From the NCBI GenBank assembly GCA_949358305.1, contig OX442315.1, forward strand, positions 8,212,427-8,272,426: DNA of 60,000 nt. The letters are read 5' to 3'. This stretch comes from Strigamia acuminata (taxonomy: Eukaryota > Arthropoda > Chilopoda > Geophilomorpha > Linotaeniidae). Shown piece after piece: positions 20,533 through 30,960 of the stretch. Numbering within the stretch: the first letter of the stretch is position 1; every line of letters begins with the position of its first letter. The position numbers and the translations under genes were made by a program. The notes beneath the pieces were generated by a model. That model did not search any database. It worked only from the letters and a program-made list of their open reading frames with translations, and was not told where the DNA came from.

Positions 20533-20676
20533 GTCGACAAAAATTGAATGAATGAATGGTCAAGTTTGTAAACCGAAACGACGTTTGACGAACGTCTTAC
20601 GGTGACTTCAGCTGGATAGACATAGACAAGCAGTTTGGACGTGCTTGAATTAATTCGATTGCGGTTTGCAGTCAAC

Positions 20677-21851
20677 ATGCCGTACAGGAAATCAGTTTCA
20701 ACTCTTCAAGAATTTTGTTTGCAGACGCGATTTCGCACAAATTAGCGGAACAACCACTCATTTTTCGTGGTATAATATACGAACGCATGTGTCGGCAATT
20801 TTCGAAAATCGATCGATGTTTGCCGCCGGAAATATTCATTCATTCCGCCACCAAATCACTCAAGAAATTGAAAATGTTCGATCTGCCCGCCGATCTTTTA
20901 ATGGTCAGAATAGCCCGCGTTTGTGAAAACCTTGTGGATTTACACATTGACCGATCCAATCAAGGAATTCGTCCACAACGTCTAACCGAAGTGTTGCCGC
21001 GTTTACCACTACTTCAACGGTTGTCTTTAAACGTACAAGTAGAGTGCACGGATCAACTCGTAGCGGCAATCGTTGTCAATTGTCAGCTATTGACGCACCT
21101 TACTGTTCATTCCTTCAGTTCAATTACGGATGTAGGATGTCGTTTATTCGGCCGGTGCACGAATCTAACGTTTTTGGATATCTGGTTTCACTTAATGCCG
21201 GCCGAGCCGTGTTTATTCATTCTCGACGAATTGCCCCTTTTGAAGGTGTTTAGAAATCAGCGCTGGCCCACGCTACTTCATCTTCTAGAACAACGTTCAA
21301 GCATAACATTACGCACGTATTTGTTGGAGGAAATGGACGACCTGATATTGTTTATCACTCAGAACGACATCATGTTTTTGAATGCCAGTTTTCCGAATTT
21401 ACGAAGTTTAAGATTTTGGTCACATTTTGAAAATGTGAGATCGGTGTTGGCAATGCGCAGCATCAATGTCAACTTAACGCAACGATTAACCAGTCTAACT
21501 TTGGATTATGGCGACACGAACACGGGGATTGTAAATATTCCTACTGAATTGCAATTCAAAATGCTTCTGCTGGAGTGTGAGAATTTAGAATATTTGTGTG
21601 TTTCATTTTGTGGGGCGTTTAGTGACGATTTGGTTGTCGAGCTTGTCAAATTGAATAGTTTGAGGCATTTGAGAACTTTGATTTTGTGGCGTTGCAGTAG
21701 GTTTGGTCTGAGGTCGATGGTGAGCTTGTTAGAAATGCGAAATCCGTTGAAGAAGTTGATGCTCCTCGATTGTCGTCGTATTGACTCGTCCGTTCGTGAA
21801 ACAATTGAAAGTTATGTGAAAGAACGTAACTTGGATGTGACTTGGATGTGA
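20677..21851 (+). pseudogene. A-subfamily BC-box/LRR gene with 19-nt deletion in the head
   Basis: It starts ATGCCGTACAGG and reads MPYRKSVSTLQEFCLQT. A 19-nt segment present in sister genes is then missing between two GACG repeats, so the frame shifts and stops within a few codons. Downstream, the normal frame is open to 21851 (LPPEIF, then the full LRR set, ending NLDVTWM after a small duplication). The BC box is therefore separated from the LRRs. Internal initiation could make an LRR protein without the box. The promoter lacks a clear GGCCACTGGGGGCGCAG core. It is probably a pseudogene, and recent, because the remaining 1.1 kb is undamaged. Confidence 0.78.
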
Positions 21852-22006
21852 CAAATTTGCACACATGATATCGACCAATTCTTGTACCTAATTACGTCGG
21901 TGTGTATTCCAAATAATATTTTCTTTCTGTAGACAATAAACTTAAATATTAAATGCAACTTTGCCTTTAGTAAAAAAGCTGGTTTTTTGTTTTTTTTTTA
22001 ATTTAG

Positions 22007-22179
22007 AGCCCAGAAGAAGTCGACGCTAATTCAGTCTTTGAACTGGTTAAGTTCAACGCGCTTGCGAGTCTGAAGCAGTTATCAATTGAAGTCTGGCCGC
22101 CAATTCGTCCGAGCTTGATCGTCGAGTTGTTGCAAGTGATGCCAAGTTGTAACCTTGAATTTGGACCATTTGGATTGTG
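22007..22179 (+). pseudogene. C-terminal LRR relic with intact stop
   Basis: A frame reading SPEEVDANSVFELVKFNALA, then SLKQLSIEVWPP and MPSCNLEFGPFGL and a stop, follows a T-rich tract ending TTTAG. It resembles the last LRRs of the family but matches none of the full genes here. It is either a relic or an unrecognised terminal exon. Confidence 0.5.
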
Positions 22180-22303
22180 AAGAAGAAATAATCAGAAGTT
22201 TATGCGTGGAATATTGAAATAAATGCTGGCGTCTTATTTGTTTACTTTTCAATTCAATCATTTTATTTAAATCCTGTTTACTGCAAAGACTGTTGTAATG
22301 TTG

Positions 22304-22492
22304 TATTTTCAATTGCAATTCAGCAAGAATATTTGCATACGCCACGTACGTGTCGCTACAATACAAACTGGTTAATCCATTGATGCTGCACATTGCCAAC
22401 ACCGTAAACTTATTGCAACGACTAACCACTCAGTGTCCTCAAAATTAGCGGTGACAAATTTTAAAGACAATTCTTCCAGACTCGGAACTGTA
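22304..22492 (-). pseudogene. Chimeric relics: A-type LRR piece and D-type head
   Basis: 22304-22395 (minus) contains an A-type stretch reading MCSIN...LYCSDTYVAYANI...ELQLKI. Plus-strand VNLLQRLTT-like sequence follows. 22440-22492 (minus) reads VPSLEELSLKFVTANFE, a D-type head without its ATG. The same junction recurs near 36055. Confidence 0.5.
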
Positions 22493-22497
22493 AGTCA

Positions 22498-22635
22498 ACT
22501 TATTAGATGATAAACTGGCCACTGGGGGCGCAGGAAAGCCAAACGACGTTTGACTAACGTCTTACGGTGACTTCAGCTGGATATACAAGCAGTTTGGACG
22601 TGCTTGAATTAATTCAATTGCTGTTTGCAGTCAAC
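22498..22635 (+). promoter_or_regulatory. A-type upstream module
   Basis: It has TTAGATGATAAACTGG, core GGCCACTGGGGGCGCAG at 22517-22533 (103 nt before the ATG), CAAACGACGTTTGAC, GACTTCAGCTGGATATACAA, and CTGTTTGCAG before TCAACATG. The pre-ATG segment is a textbook 3' splice acceptor. Confidence 0.6.
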
Positions 22636-23820
22636 ATGCCGTACAGGAAATCAGTTTCAACTCTTCAAGAAATTTGTTTGCAGACGATAACCAATAATTT
22701 CGCTGCGATTTCGCACAAATTAGCGGAACAACCGCTGACCTTTCTTAATATGATATACGAACGTATGTGCCGGCAATTTCCGAACACCGATCGATGTTTG
22801 CCGCCGGAATTATTCATTCGTTCCGCGACCAAAACACTCAACGAGTTGAAAATGTTTGATCTGCCCGCTGATCTTTTAATGATCAGAATCGCCAGCGTTT
22901 GTAAAAACCTTGTGGAGTTACGCATTGAACAATTCAATCAAGGAATTTGCCCACAACGTCTAACCGAAGTGTTTCCGCGTTTACCACTACTTCAACGGTT
23001 GTCTTTAAACGTAGAGTGCACGGATCAACTCGTAGCGGCAATCGTTGACAATTGTCCGCTATTGACGCACCTTACTATTCATTCCAGCAGTTCAATTACG
23101 GATGCAGGATATCGTATATTCGGCCGGTGCACGAATCTAACGTTTTTGGATATCTGCTTTCCCTCAATGACGGACGAGCAGTGTTTATTCATTCTCCACA
23201 AATTGCCCCTTTTGAAGGTGTTTAGAAATGGATGTTGGCCCGAGCTATTTCGTCTTCTCAAAAAACGTTCATGCACAACATTGCGCACGTATTTGTTGGA
23301 AGATATTTCACACGAGATGATATCTGTCACTCAGGACGACGTCATGTTTTTGAATGCCAGTTTTCCGAATTTACAAAGTTTAAACTTTTACTCTACTTCT
23401 GGAAATGTGACATCGGTGTTGGCCATGTGCAGCATCAATGTGAACTTAACGCAACGATTAACCAGTCTAAGTTTGTGTTGTAGCTACATGGCGAATGCAA
23501 ATTTTCCTACTGAATTGCAATTGAAAATGCTTCTAATAGAATGTGAGAATATAGAATCTTTGGTTGTTCAAGATTGTAGGGCGTTCACCGACGATTTGGT
23601 TGTCGAGCTTGTCAAATTGAATTGTTTTAGGCATTTGAGAGTTTTGAATTTGTATCGCTGCGATAGGTTTGGTCTGACGTCGATCGTGAGCTTGTTAGAA
23701 ATGCAAAATCCGTTGAAGGAGTTGCTGCTCTACTCGTGTTGTCGGTCCGTTCGTGTAGCAGTTGAATGTTATGTGAAAAAACGTAACTTAGATGTGAAGG
23801 TTAGCGTTTTAGTCATTTAG
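22636..23820 (+). CDS. A-subfamily BC-box/LRR protein, intact
   Basis: This encodes 394 residues. BC-box TLQEICLQTI is at 9-18 and LPPELF at 55-60. LRRs include NCPLLTHLTIHSSSSITD, RCTNLTFLDICF, ECENIESLVVQDC and LRVLNLYRC, and the tail is YVKKRNLDVKVSVLVI. Inferred role: CUL2-elongin BC substrate receptor. The start is the conserved MPYRKS; the frame is open upstream for 23 codons into the promoter. AATAAA at 23938-23943 is the first signal downstream. Differences from sister A genes cluster at LRR strand positions (for example LNFYSTSGN where others have LFVWSSFEN), which suggests changed ligand specificity. No lesion. Confidence 0.82.
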   Translation: MPYRKSVSTLQEICLQTITNNFAAISHKLAEQPLTFLNMIYERMCRQFPNTDRCLPPELFIRSATKTLNELKMFDLPADLLMIRIASVCKNLVELRIEQFNQGICPQRLTEVFPRLPLLQRLSLNVECTDQLVAAIVDNCPLLTHLTIHSSSSITDAGYRIFGRCTNLTFLDICFPSMTDEQCLFILHKLPLLKVFRNGCWPELFRLLKKRSCTTLRTYLLEDISHEMISVTQDDVMFLNASFPNLQSLNFYSTSGNVTSVLAMCSINVNLTQRLTSLSLCCSYMANANFPTELQLKMLLIECENIESLVVQDCRAFTDDLVVELVKLNCFRHLRVLNLYRCDRFGLTSIVSLLEMQNPLKELLLYSCCRSVRVAVECYVKKRNLDVKVSVLVI

Positions 23821-24189
23821 TTTAGACCAAATCACAAATTTGCATACATGATATTGGCAAGTGAGTATCGACCAATTCCTGTACATAATTACGTTGGTGT
23901 GTATTCCAAACATAAATGTTTACGCGTGGAATATTGAAATAAATGCTGACGTCTTATTTGTTTACTTTTCAATTCAATAATTTTATTTAAATCCTGTTTG
24001 TTGCAAAAACTCTTGGAATGTTGTATATGTGGCAATGATTGTTCAGTTTAGTTGTATAGTATCACAATATGGATTACTGTAAACACTACAAAAGTTATAT
24101 CTTCTTTGTACGGTTGAAGATCAGTTCAATTATTTAGTTCTGCGGGATGTGGACAACACAGTGGAATGATTGGTAAATGATTTAATCCA

Positions 24190-24556
24190 CTTATTCGATG
24201 ATAAAATGCCCACTAGGGGTGTTGAAAACTCAAATAACTGTTGTTTTTGAATGTTATATTCCTCGCCACCAGGTGCTTCACACCTGTGTATCTGTATTTG
24301 GCACCGACCAATCAGTGCCCCGAAATGTATTTTGTGCTCTACGCACTTTTTCCCACATCTGTTTTGTATTAAATACCTCACTGTAAAATATTCACCCAAC
24401 AACCACGCGTCTTTACTTTGTGTCTCCAAACACATTGGAACATAAAAACTACAATAACCAATGACAGTCCTTGGTAAATATGTTCGTTTTACGTTTCCCG
24501 CTGGATATATGCAAATAGTTTGATCATTCATTCAATCGTAAGTGTTTCTAGTGAAG
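24190..24556 (+). promoter_or_regulatory. B-type upstream module interrupted by a solo LTR
   Basis: CCCACTAGGGGTG near 24209-24221 is separated from CAATGACAGTCCTTGG, TGGATATATGCAAATAG and the ATG by a 215-bp solo LTR plus duplication. With the insert removed the spacing returns to about 117 nt. Confidence 0.6.
24239..24453 (+). mobile_element. Solo LTR with 5-bp target duplication
   Basis: This 215-bp insert begins TGTTGTTTTTG and ends AAAACTACA. ATAAC duplications lie at 24234-24238 and 24454-24458. A CACCAGGTGCTTCACACCTG segment could form a hairpin. It matches neither the copia LTR nor the gypsy LTR in this window. Copia or BEL type is likely from the 5-bp duplication. Confidence 0.75.
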
Positions 24557-25726
24557 ATGCCGTACAGGAAATCGGTTCCGAGTCTGCAAACAATGTGTGT
24601 AAATACCGTATGCAAAAATTTCGTTGCGTTGGAACACAAATTAGCGGATCAGCCATCCGAAATTATCGGCATGATATACGAACGAATGAGTCGGAAATTT
24701 TGGAATACCGATTTGCCTCCGGAAATCTTCATTCATTCCGGCACCAAATCACTACGAAATGTCGACAAGTTTGGTCTGTCCATCGATCTTGTATTGGGTA
24801 AAATCGGCGTCTTGTGTACAAACCTCTTAACCTTAAAGTTAAACTTAAGTTCTTTTACATCTTCCCATCCACATCGACGAACACGTTTACAATCTGTAGC
24901 CAAAATGTTGGCAGATTTACCGCGGCTTCAACATTTATCCATTTCCATACACTGCACGGATCGATTCGTAACCGCAATCGGTCAAAATTGTCCGCAATTA
25001 ACCAAACTTTCTATTAATGATTTTGCTAGTGTCGCAAATGCAGGATTTCGTTCATTAATCGGGTGCACCAAACTGACGTCTTTGTATCTCCATCGTTCCC
25101 GCCTAACAGTCGACGTGTGTCTGTTTCTTCTAGACGGACTGCCGCTTTTGAAAGAGTTTGAAACAAATCGCTGGAGCCAGATAATTGTTGCTTTAAAACG
25201 ACGATCAAACCCAACATCGCGCACCTACTTATTGGAGAAAATGTTCGACTATTTCAATCGGGAAGACATCATGTTTGTCAACACCACTTTCCAAAATTTA
25301 CGTGACTTATCTATTGATAAAATAGACGTGAATTTCGCCTCGGTAATGTGCAGCAGCAACATAAACTTACTGCAACGACTAACCACTCTACGACTGCGTG
25401 GCATTGGAGATGATATGAGTGAATTGCAATTGCAAACGCTTGTACAGCAGTTTGAGAATTTAGAAATTTTACGTGTTGAAGATTGTGTTATTCTTACTGA
25501 CAATTTGATTCTGGATCTTGCCGCATCGAAAGGCTTTAAACTTCTGAAAGTTTTGACGTTAATAGGTTGCGATTCGGTTACTTTGGATTCGATCATGGCA
25601 TTGTTGGAAATGCGAAGTCCGTTGAGGAAGTTGATGTGGAAACAGTGCGTCAATTTGGGAGATTCCGCTCGTATATCGATCAAAAGTTATGCGAAAAATC
25701 ACAACTTGGATTTGAAAGTTGTTTAA
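24557..25726 (+). CDS. B-subfamily BC-box/LRR protein, intact
   Basis: This encodes 389 residues. BC-box SLQTMCVNTV is at 9-18 and LPPEIF at about 53-58. A basic insert (SSHPHRRTR) lies near residue 100 and is not seen in other B genes. LRRs include NCPQLTKLSI, GCTKLTSLYLHRSRLT, QFENLEILRVEDC and LKVLTLIGC. Inferred role: substrate receptor of a CUL2-elongin BC ligase. The start is the conserved MPYRKS. AATAAA lies at 25823-25828. Its promoter carries a solo LTR between the CTCF-like core and the TATA-like segment, so expression may differ from its sisters. Confidence 0.82.
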   Translation: MPYRKSVPSLQTMCVNTVCKNFVALEHKLADQPSEIIGMIYERMSRKFWNTDLPPEIFIHSGTKSLRNVDKFGLSIDLVLGKIGVLCTNLLTLKLNLSSFTSSHPHRRTRLQSVAKMLADLPRLQHLSISIHCTDRFVTAIGQNCPQLTKLSINDFASVANAGFRSLIGCTKLTSLYLHRSRLTVDVCLFLLDGLPLLKEFETNRWSQIIVALKRRSNPTSRTYLLEKMFDYFNREDIMFVNTTFQNLRDLSIDKIDVNFASVMCSSNINLLQRLTTLRLRGIGDDMSELQLQTLVQQFENLEILRVEDCVILTDNLILDLAASKGFKLLKVLTLIGCDSVTLDSIMALLEMRSPLRKLMWKQCVNLGDSARISIKSYAKNHNLDLKVV

Positions 25727-25989
25727 ATTTCCGATTGGAACCGGTGATTTACTTTAGGCCAACACACAATTCTGCAAATTTTGTTTCTATTTCGATATTT
25801 TTCAAACATCTTTTTTCCAGACAATAAATATTTTAACAAAAGCTGCTTTATTCCACATTTTTCTGACATCTTTGTGCAATAGAAGTAAGAGAGTAAAAAA
25901 AAGTGTGATAGGACAAATTCTTAATAATACCTTTGAGTGAATCATTCTATGACATTGCATGGGAGAAATTTAGCAAACGAAACGTACTA

Positions 25990-26552
25990 CAGTCGAAACT
26001 CTTTATAACGAATCGCAAGGGACCGGACAAATCGATTCGTTATAACGAGAATTCGTTAAAACGAATTAGCTGAAAAAAATAAAATTTTATCATAAACAAC
26101 ATTATTTATTCATAAAATCATGTTAATTTTATCCCGATTCTTAAAAACTGTTGAAATTGTAAAACAAATTAAACTCAACTGCTACAATTGATAGCTTCTT
26201 GCCATTGTTAATAGCATTAAAAATGTTCAACTTGTCCTAAATAAAAATTTCTTTTCATTTGGCAGCCATTTTAAAACAGAAAATTTTTCATTTTTTTTAA
26301 ATATGTTCCTAACATGGGCATAAGATGTTGTGAGTCATGTGATCAGTTTTAAAAATTCGTTATAACGAGGGCTTGTTGGTATAACAGTGTACCTGAAAAT
26401 TGTTTGTTATAACGAATAATTCGTTATATTGAAATTCGTTATAACGAAAATATTTAACATGGTGTTCTACGGCTGGCCAACCAAGTCATTCATAACAATT
26501 CGTTATATCGATAATTCGTTATATCGCGATTCGTTATAAAGAGTTTCGACTG
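25990..26552. mobile_element. pogo/Tigger-like MITE
   Basis: This 563-bp element is flanked by TA (25988-25989 and 26553-26554). The terminal inverted repeats match over about 27 bp, starting CAGTCGAAACTCTTTATAAC. Many TCGTTATAACGA-like motifs lie subterminally. The CAGTCGA...TATAACG end and TA target are typical of pogo elements. There is no transposase frame, so it would need a transposase in trans. Confidence 0.85.
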
Positions 26553-26619
26553 TATTTGCAAACAAAAATTGAGTGTAATTAATTGTGGACTTCGATAGAC
26601 TTTGAAACTACATTCAGTC

Positions 26620-26971
26620 CAGAGATGTGCATTGGGTACCCGTACCCGTACCCATTACAGGTCTCCCGGGTACGCGCGGGTACGCATTGTCGTATAACGT
26701 ATAACAATAAAAAAAATATAATAATCAAACTTAAAAACAAAACAAATGAAGACTCTTCTAAACGAAGAAACAAATCAAGTAATCAAAATAGCGAATTAAA
26801 AACAAGACAAAAGATAAATGTATAGTTCAAAACTTGACACTATACGGCGCTGGAAGAATTCGGGTACGGGACGGGTACGGGACGGGTAGGGTCGGGTACG
26901 GGCGGGTACGGGTAGAAAATTTTTTTGGAGACGGGTAACGGGCACGGTTTTTACGCCAATGCACATCTCTG
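26620..26971. mobile_element. hAT-type MITE with GGGTACGGG repeats, copy 1
   Basis: This 352-bp element is flanked by the 8-bp duplication ATTCAGTC (26612-26619 and 26972-26979). Inverted ends share CAGAGATGTGCATTGG. Subterminal tandem GGGTACGGG / CCCGTACCC motifs mark the family. The interior is AT-rich without a transposase. A second copy is at 46783-47047. Confidence 0.85.
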
Positions 26972-26999
26972 ATTCAGTCCAAAAAGTTTGGAATAATCT

Positions 27000-27315
27000 A
27001 AAATTTATTTGTTTTATTTGTTTACTTTTTAGAATTTTCAATTCAATAATTTTATTTAAATCCTGTTTACTGCGAAGGCTGTTGGAATGTTGTACATATG
27101 GCAACAATTGTTCAGGCTAGTTGTATGATATCACAGTTTGGATTACTGTAAACACTACAAAAGTTATCAACTTTGTACAGTTGAAAATCAGTTAAATTAT
27201 TTAGTTCTCGGGGCTGATTTCTTGTACGGGATGTGGACAACACAGTGGAATGATTGGTTAATTTTTAAATCCACATATTAGATGATAAAATTCCCAATAG
27301 GGGTGTTGAAAACAT
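27000..27315 (+). repeat. Orphan B-type spacer and partial promoter
   Basis: The spacer block and TTAGATGATAAAATTCCC AATAGGGGTGTTGAAAAC are present, but homology ends at about 27312. AT-rich DNA follows instead of the TATA-like segment and gene. It marks a deleted B gene. Confidence 0.6.
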
Positions 27316-27458
27316 TTTTTTGAAGATAATAAGATTAAATACTTTAAAAAATAAAAGCATCGTATGTCCCTCTGAAAAGTTTTACAACTACATCCTGAAT
27401 GATCAAATACGTGTGAGAAAATCTGTGTTGGATTCATGGAACACTAGAAAATAGATTT

Positions 27459-28460
27459 TGTGGTGACCCTAAAGTGTTTTTTTGCTTATTTTATAAATAA
27501 ATTTGTCACCACTTAAGAAATTGTGTATTTTTATTTCATTTTAGTTTGGCGTGTGCCAAACTAAGTCACATGATTTGGGGGAGAAAACTCCCCAAGCATA
27601 TTGGCTGGGGTGAAACCGTTAATTAACCATTTTGGTGCAACAAATTAAGCTCACGGCGCACAGTTAGTGCGCAGAACCGAAGTGTGCCTGGCACACTTCA
27701 CCCTCTTTTTAGCCAGGGCATTGTGCAAAATAAACGGTTTTGGGCGCAACAAATTCCTTTGTTGCACCAAAATTAGCTTTCTGTGCACATTTAGTGCGCA
27801 GAACCAGAAAGTGCATAAAACCCAAGAATTTGGCGGTGTGATTCAGTCTCAACATCATCACCAACACAAGAACACAAGCATCTACAGGTACTTCGAATAA
27901 GATCAGGTATTGATAGTGTTAACGGTTTGTGACTACTATAGAGATTCTTTGCTACTCTCACTGAAAAAACTCAGTGAGATTAGTTGCCTTTGCGCCCGTG
28001 TGTAACAAACACAGTTTGTTAAACGCATTATACGAACCTTGGGTCGCGCCTTTGGAAACCTCGATCACCGCCGACCATCGTTGAGTCTCGTCGACGTGTC
28101 CGAGACTTGCCATCGTCGACAGAGCACACCGCTGCTCGTGAACCATCGCCATTGACTGCAAGCCACCGAGAGCTACTACGGAGCTTACAGGCTACGCCAT
28201 CAAACAAACAGCGTAATTTTAACCCGCTCACTGTCGGCCATCGTGTGCACCGTTGACTTGTCCAGGCTCACCATTGTCGCCACGGCAAACTCACTCGCTG
28301 TGAACCATCGTCGCTATCTGTAAGTCACCGAGAACTACTCCGGAGCTTGCAGATATAAGCCATCGTACAAACGAGTGCAATTTTTACCCGGCGAGTCCGC
28401 CATTTTGTGTGCAACAAACACCGTATGTTGCGCGCGAAAAATTTCTTTGTTTCTACAAGT
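27459..28460 (+). mobile_element. LTR of the TGTGGTGACC family, right edge uncertain
   Basis: It begins TGTGGTGACCCTAAAGTG inside host sequence ATTTTG that is continuous near 7900. TTTGGCGTGTGCCAAAC, GGGGGAGAAAACTCC, repeated TTTGTTGCACC and a GC-rich CCATCG segment (28050-28340) follow. The first 450 bp match the copies at 5837 (reversed) and 15442. I cannot see the CA end or a target duplication. Confidence 0.5.
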
Positions 28461-28689
28461 TTTATCGTTTTGTAACCGTCAGGCCACCTGCGTGACCTGC
28501 GGCACTGCAACACACCACCATACGGCCCCAAAGGTCAACCCCTCTGTGGGTAATTGACCTAGCCCGGGGAGGAGGGAGTGGAGTGGTGTGGTGAGGAGAG
28601 TTGAGTGTTGGACACGAACTGCAGCGGCTCCCAGACAGGAGAAGTAGTCATCAGAGGGACAGGACGTGTCCCGGGTTGGACCCCACACT

Positions 28690-29026
28690 CCTCACCATTC
28701 ACCACGTTCCTGGTTCTCCGAATGTGTACATAAATTCTCTTACAAACACATTCCAGTTGGTAAATTTCCTTCTTTTAAACCAATCTTTGGTGTCTCCCAT
28801 CAAGGCACGTGGCACTAATTTGTTAAGCGTGTCTTGAGGTCCACAGCCATGTTTTTGGGCTAGGCTTAGAATTGTATCTAGAAATGCAGATCCAGCTGAT
28901 CATTCTCCGTTGAAAACGGGAGTCGACATTTCGTCCCATCGAATGTACTTTTCAGTAACTCGATTATGCGTCCAGTTTACAGACGCATAGTTGTCAATTT
29001 TGCGCAGAATGAATTCTTCATGTCTT
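28690..29026 (-). pseudogene. Gypsy-type capsid remnant
   Basis: The minus strand reads LDTILSLAQKHGCGPQDTL, LVPRALMGDTKDWFKRR and WNVFVREFMYTFGEPG, a retrotransposon Gag capsid pattern. A TGA replaces an expected Trp codon. It continues the decayed gag at 29026-30772. Confidence 0.65.
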
Positions 29027-30772
29027 TAATTCTGCTCGAAATTATTGACATCTTCGTCAATATAAAAAGGTGTTGGTTGATCCTTTTTACGTGTCCTAAC
29101 TTTAGGCTGACTTCTCTGTTTCAGTGTGGAGGAGTCTGTTGTGATGGGAAATTCATTTAAATTTCCACTCGTTTGAATGGGATGGTCAGGTAACTCAGGT
29201 GAGCCACTGTCCTTTGTTAAATGACAGTCTTTTCCTGTTACCTCCACTCCATTCTGGCAGTTAACAGTTACTTTAAGGTTACCGTTACTTTTTATCAAAT
29301 CAACAACGTCGGATTGACATTCTTGATTTACTTTTCTACCTGGGGAGTCGTCAGACAACTCTTGTCGGTGGTTGCGGGAGAAGGTGAATTTAGGATGTCT
29401 GTTAAGTTATCACTGATTTCACTCAACCGATCCAAATTTTTCAAGATTCTGTGTGTAGCATTATCTCGTAGCGCGTTAGCTGATTTTTTGCGATTATTAC
29501 AATCGTTTAGCGATTCATCGCTATCTGACAAATCCATCTAATTTTCGATTGAAAAATCAGACCAATTTAGATTAACCGTTAAGGTGAGTTTTGAGCACCT
29601 TTTGATGATATTTGTGAAGATTGTACAAAAATGTCATCTTCGCTTTTTGTTGGTTCCTGATTGGCAGTTTTTTGTGCGTTAGCCGATTCTGCACAGAAAC
29701 TTTTAGTTTCAGGGGTCTTGTCAGCTGAATTTGCTTTTGGTGGGCGACCCCTAGTAGGCTGACGCATCGTGAGTCTATCAGCCTCATCAATCGCTGTCAA
29801 GCGAGCGAGAAATCTTGTATTTGCCTGTTGCACCACTTGTAAATTTGCTTCAGCAGTTTGTGCATTTGAATTGGCAATTTTCAATCTTTCTCCTGCAACT
29901 TTCAAATTCTCATTTGCAATTTGCAACTTTTTGTGGGCTAATTCCATTCTTTTTTCAGTTTGTAACAAACTCGCTTCTTTTTTAGTCTCGTGACTAACTT
30001 CTTGATTTTGAATACGTTCCTCGGCGTATTGATGGTTGAGTTCAGCATTATGTCGCTTAAACGCAATGGGTGGACTATTTTTAATAGTCTCAATTTTATC
30101 AAGACTGCAGGTTGACTCCATTGAATCGGGTATTTTATCTACAGTCGATTTTTGATGCAATATATTTTTGTTGAGCACATTTGGCTCACAAAATGAGTTT
30201 GTCGGAATGACATACTCAAATGAGTTTGAAATTCCTTCATCGGAATTTTCGCACAAGTCGGGTGGTTCTTCACCAAGTGTAGGCGAAGGTGATGATGACT
30301 TTGGAGTAATCTCCTTTGGCCTCATTACTTGTAAACCATTTTGGTCAATTTCGACCATCGCTGACTCACAACAACTGTTCATAGTTGGAATGCTGAGTTC
30401 AGGTTGGTCGTTGAGTGGTTTTAAAACACTCTTAACAGTTGATGATGTAGCTGTTAGGGATTTAGGGCTGCATGTCGTCGTGGGAGGCGATTCCACTCCC
30501 TGTGCGGACAGTAGCATGAGCTATGAGTGCGGCACACTCTGTGTTTGATTTGTCAGACTTAAATTTAAGTCGTTTCGAGCCTTTTTTGCGTTTGCAGTTA
30601 AAATATCAATTTTTGACTGACTAGCTGACTGGTTAATGGTCGAAGGTGTTTCGGCCATTTTCTTCTTAGCTGGTCTTCCTCTGGGCATTTTTACTTTTGG
30701 AGATGACTCCATTTCGGTTACGGCATCTAAACACATTTTTTGCAGACTCGGAACTGATTTTCTGTACGGCAT
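29026..30772 (-). pseudogene. BC-box head fused in frame to a decayed gypsy gag
   Basis: It starts ATGCCGTACAGAAAATCAG, reading MPYRKSVPSLQKMCLDAVTE (BC-box SLQKMCLDAV intact), and passes directly into MESSPKVKMPRGRPAKKKM with an AT-hook-like PRGRP. One in-frame TAG (30521-30523) interrupts an otherwise continuous frame to 29579. It includes a coiled-coil-like stretch (KKLQIANENLKVAGERLK) and a second RGRPP motif. After a stop and frame changes, two more open pieces follow (29537-29328 and 29358-29026), then the capsid remnant. Host homology ends after the GTAACC of the head. It is a retroelement gag that acquired a host promoter and N-terminus by recombination or insertion, now decayed. Translation today would end at the TAG after 83 codons. 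Confidence 0.65.
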
Positions 30773-30960
30773 GTTGACTAAACAGTTACGATTGAATAGA
30801 TTATGAAACTTTCACGACCAAACTATTGGTATATCCAGAGGAAAACGTAAGACGGACGTATGTTCGTCATACGTTATTTATTTATAGGGATTTCAGCGCC
30901 CTTTTGGGACGTTTCAGCTACTAAGAACTTGACCACTGTGTTGTCAACACGCTGTACAGT
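30773..30960. promoter_or_regulatory. C-type divergent upstream region of the fusion gene
   Basis: It resembles 19893-20057: AAACAGTTACGATTGAAT, AGCGCCCTTTTGGGACGTTT, GCTACTAAGAACTTGACCAC. It ends at a plus-strand AACACGCTGTACAG, a dead head with ATG changed to ACG. Confidence 0.5.
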
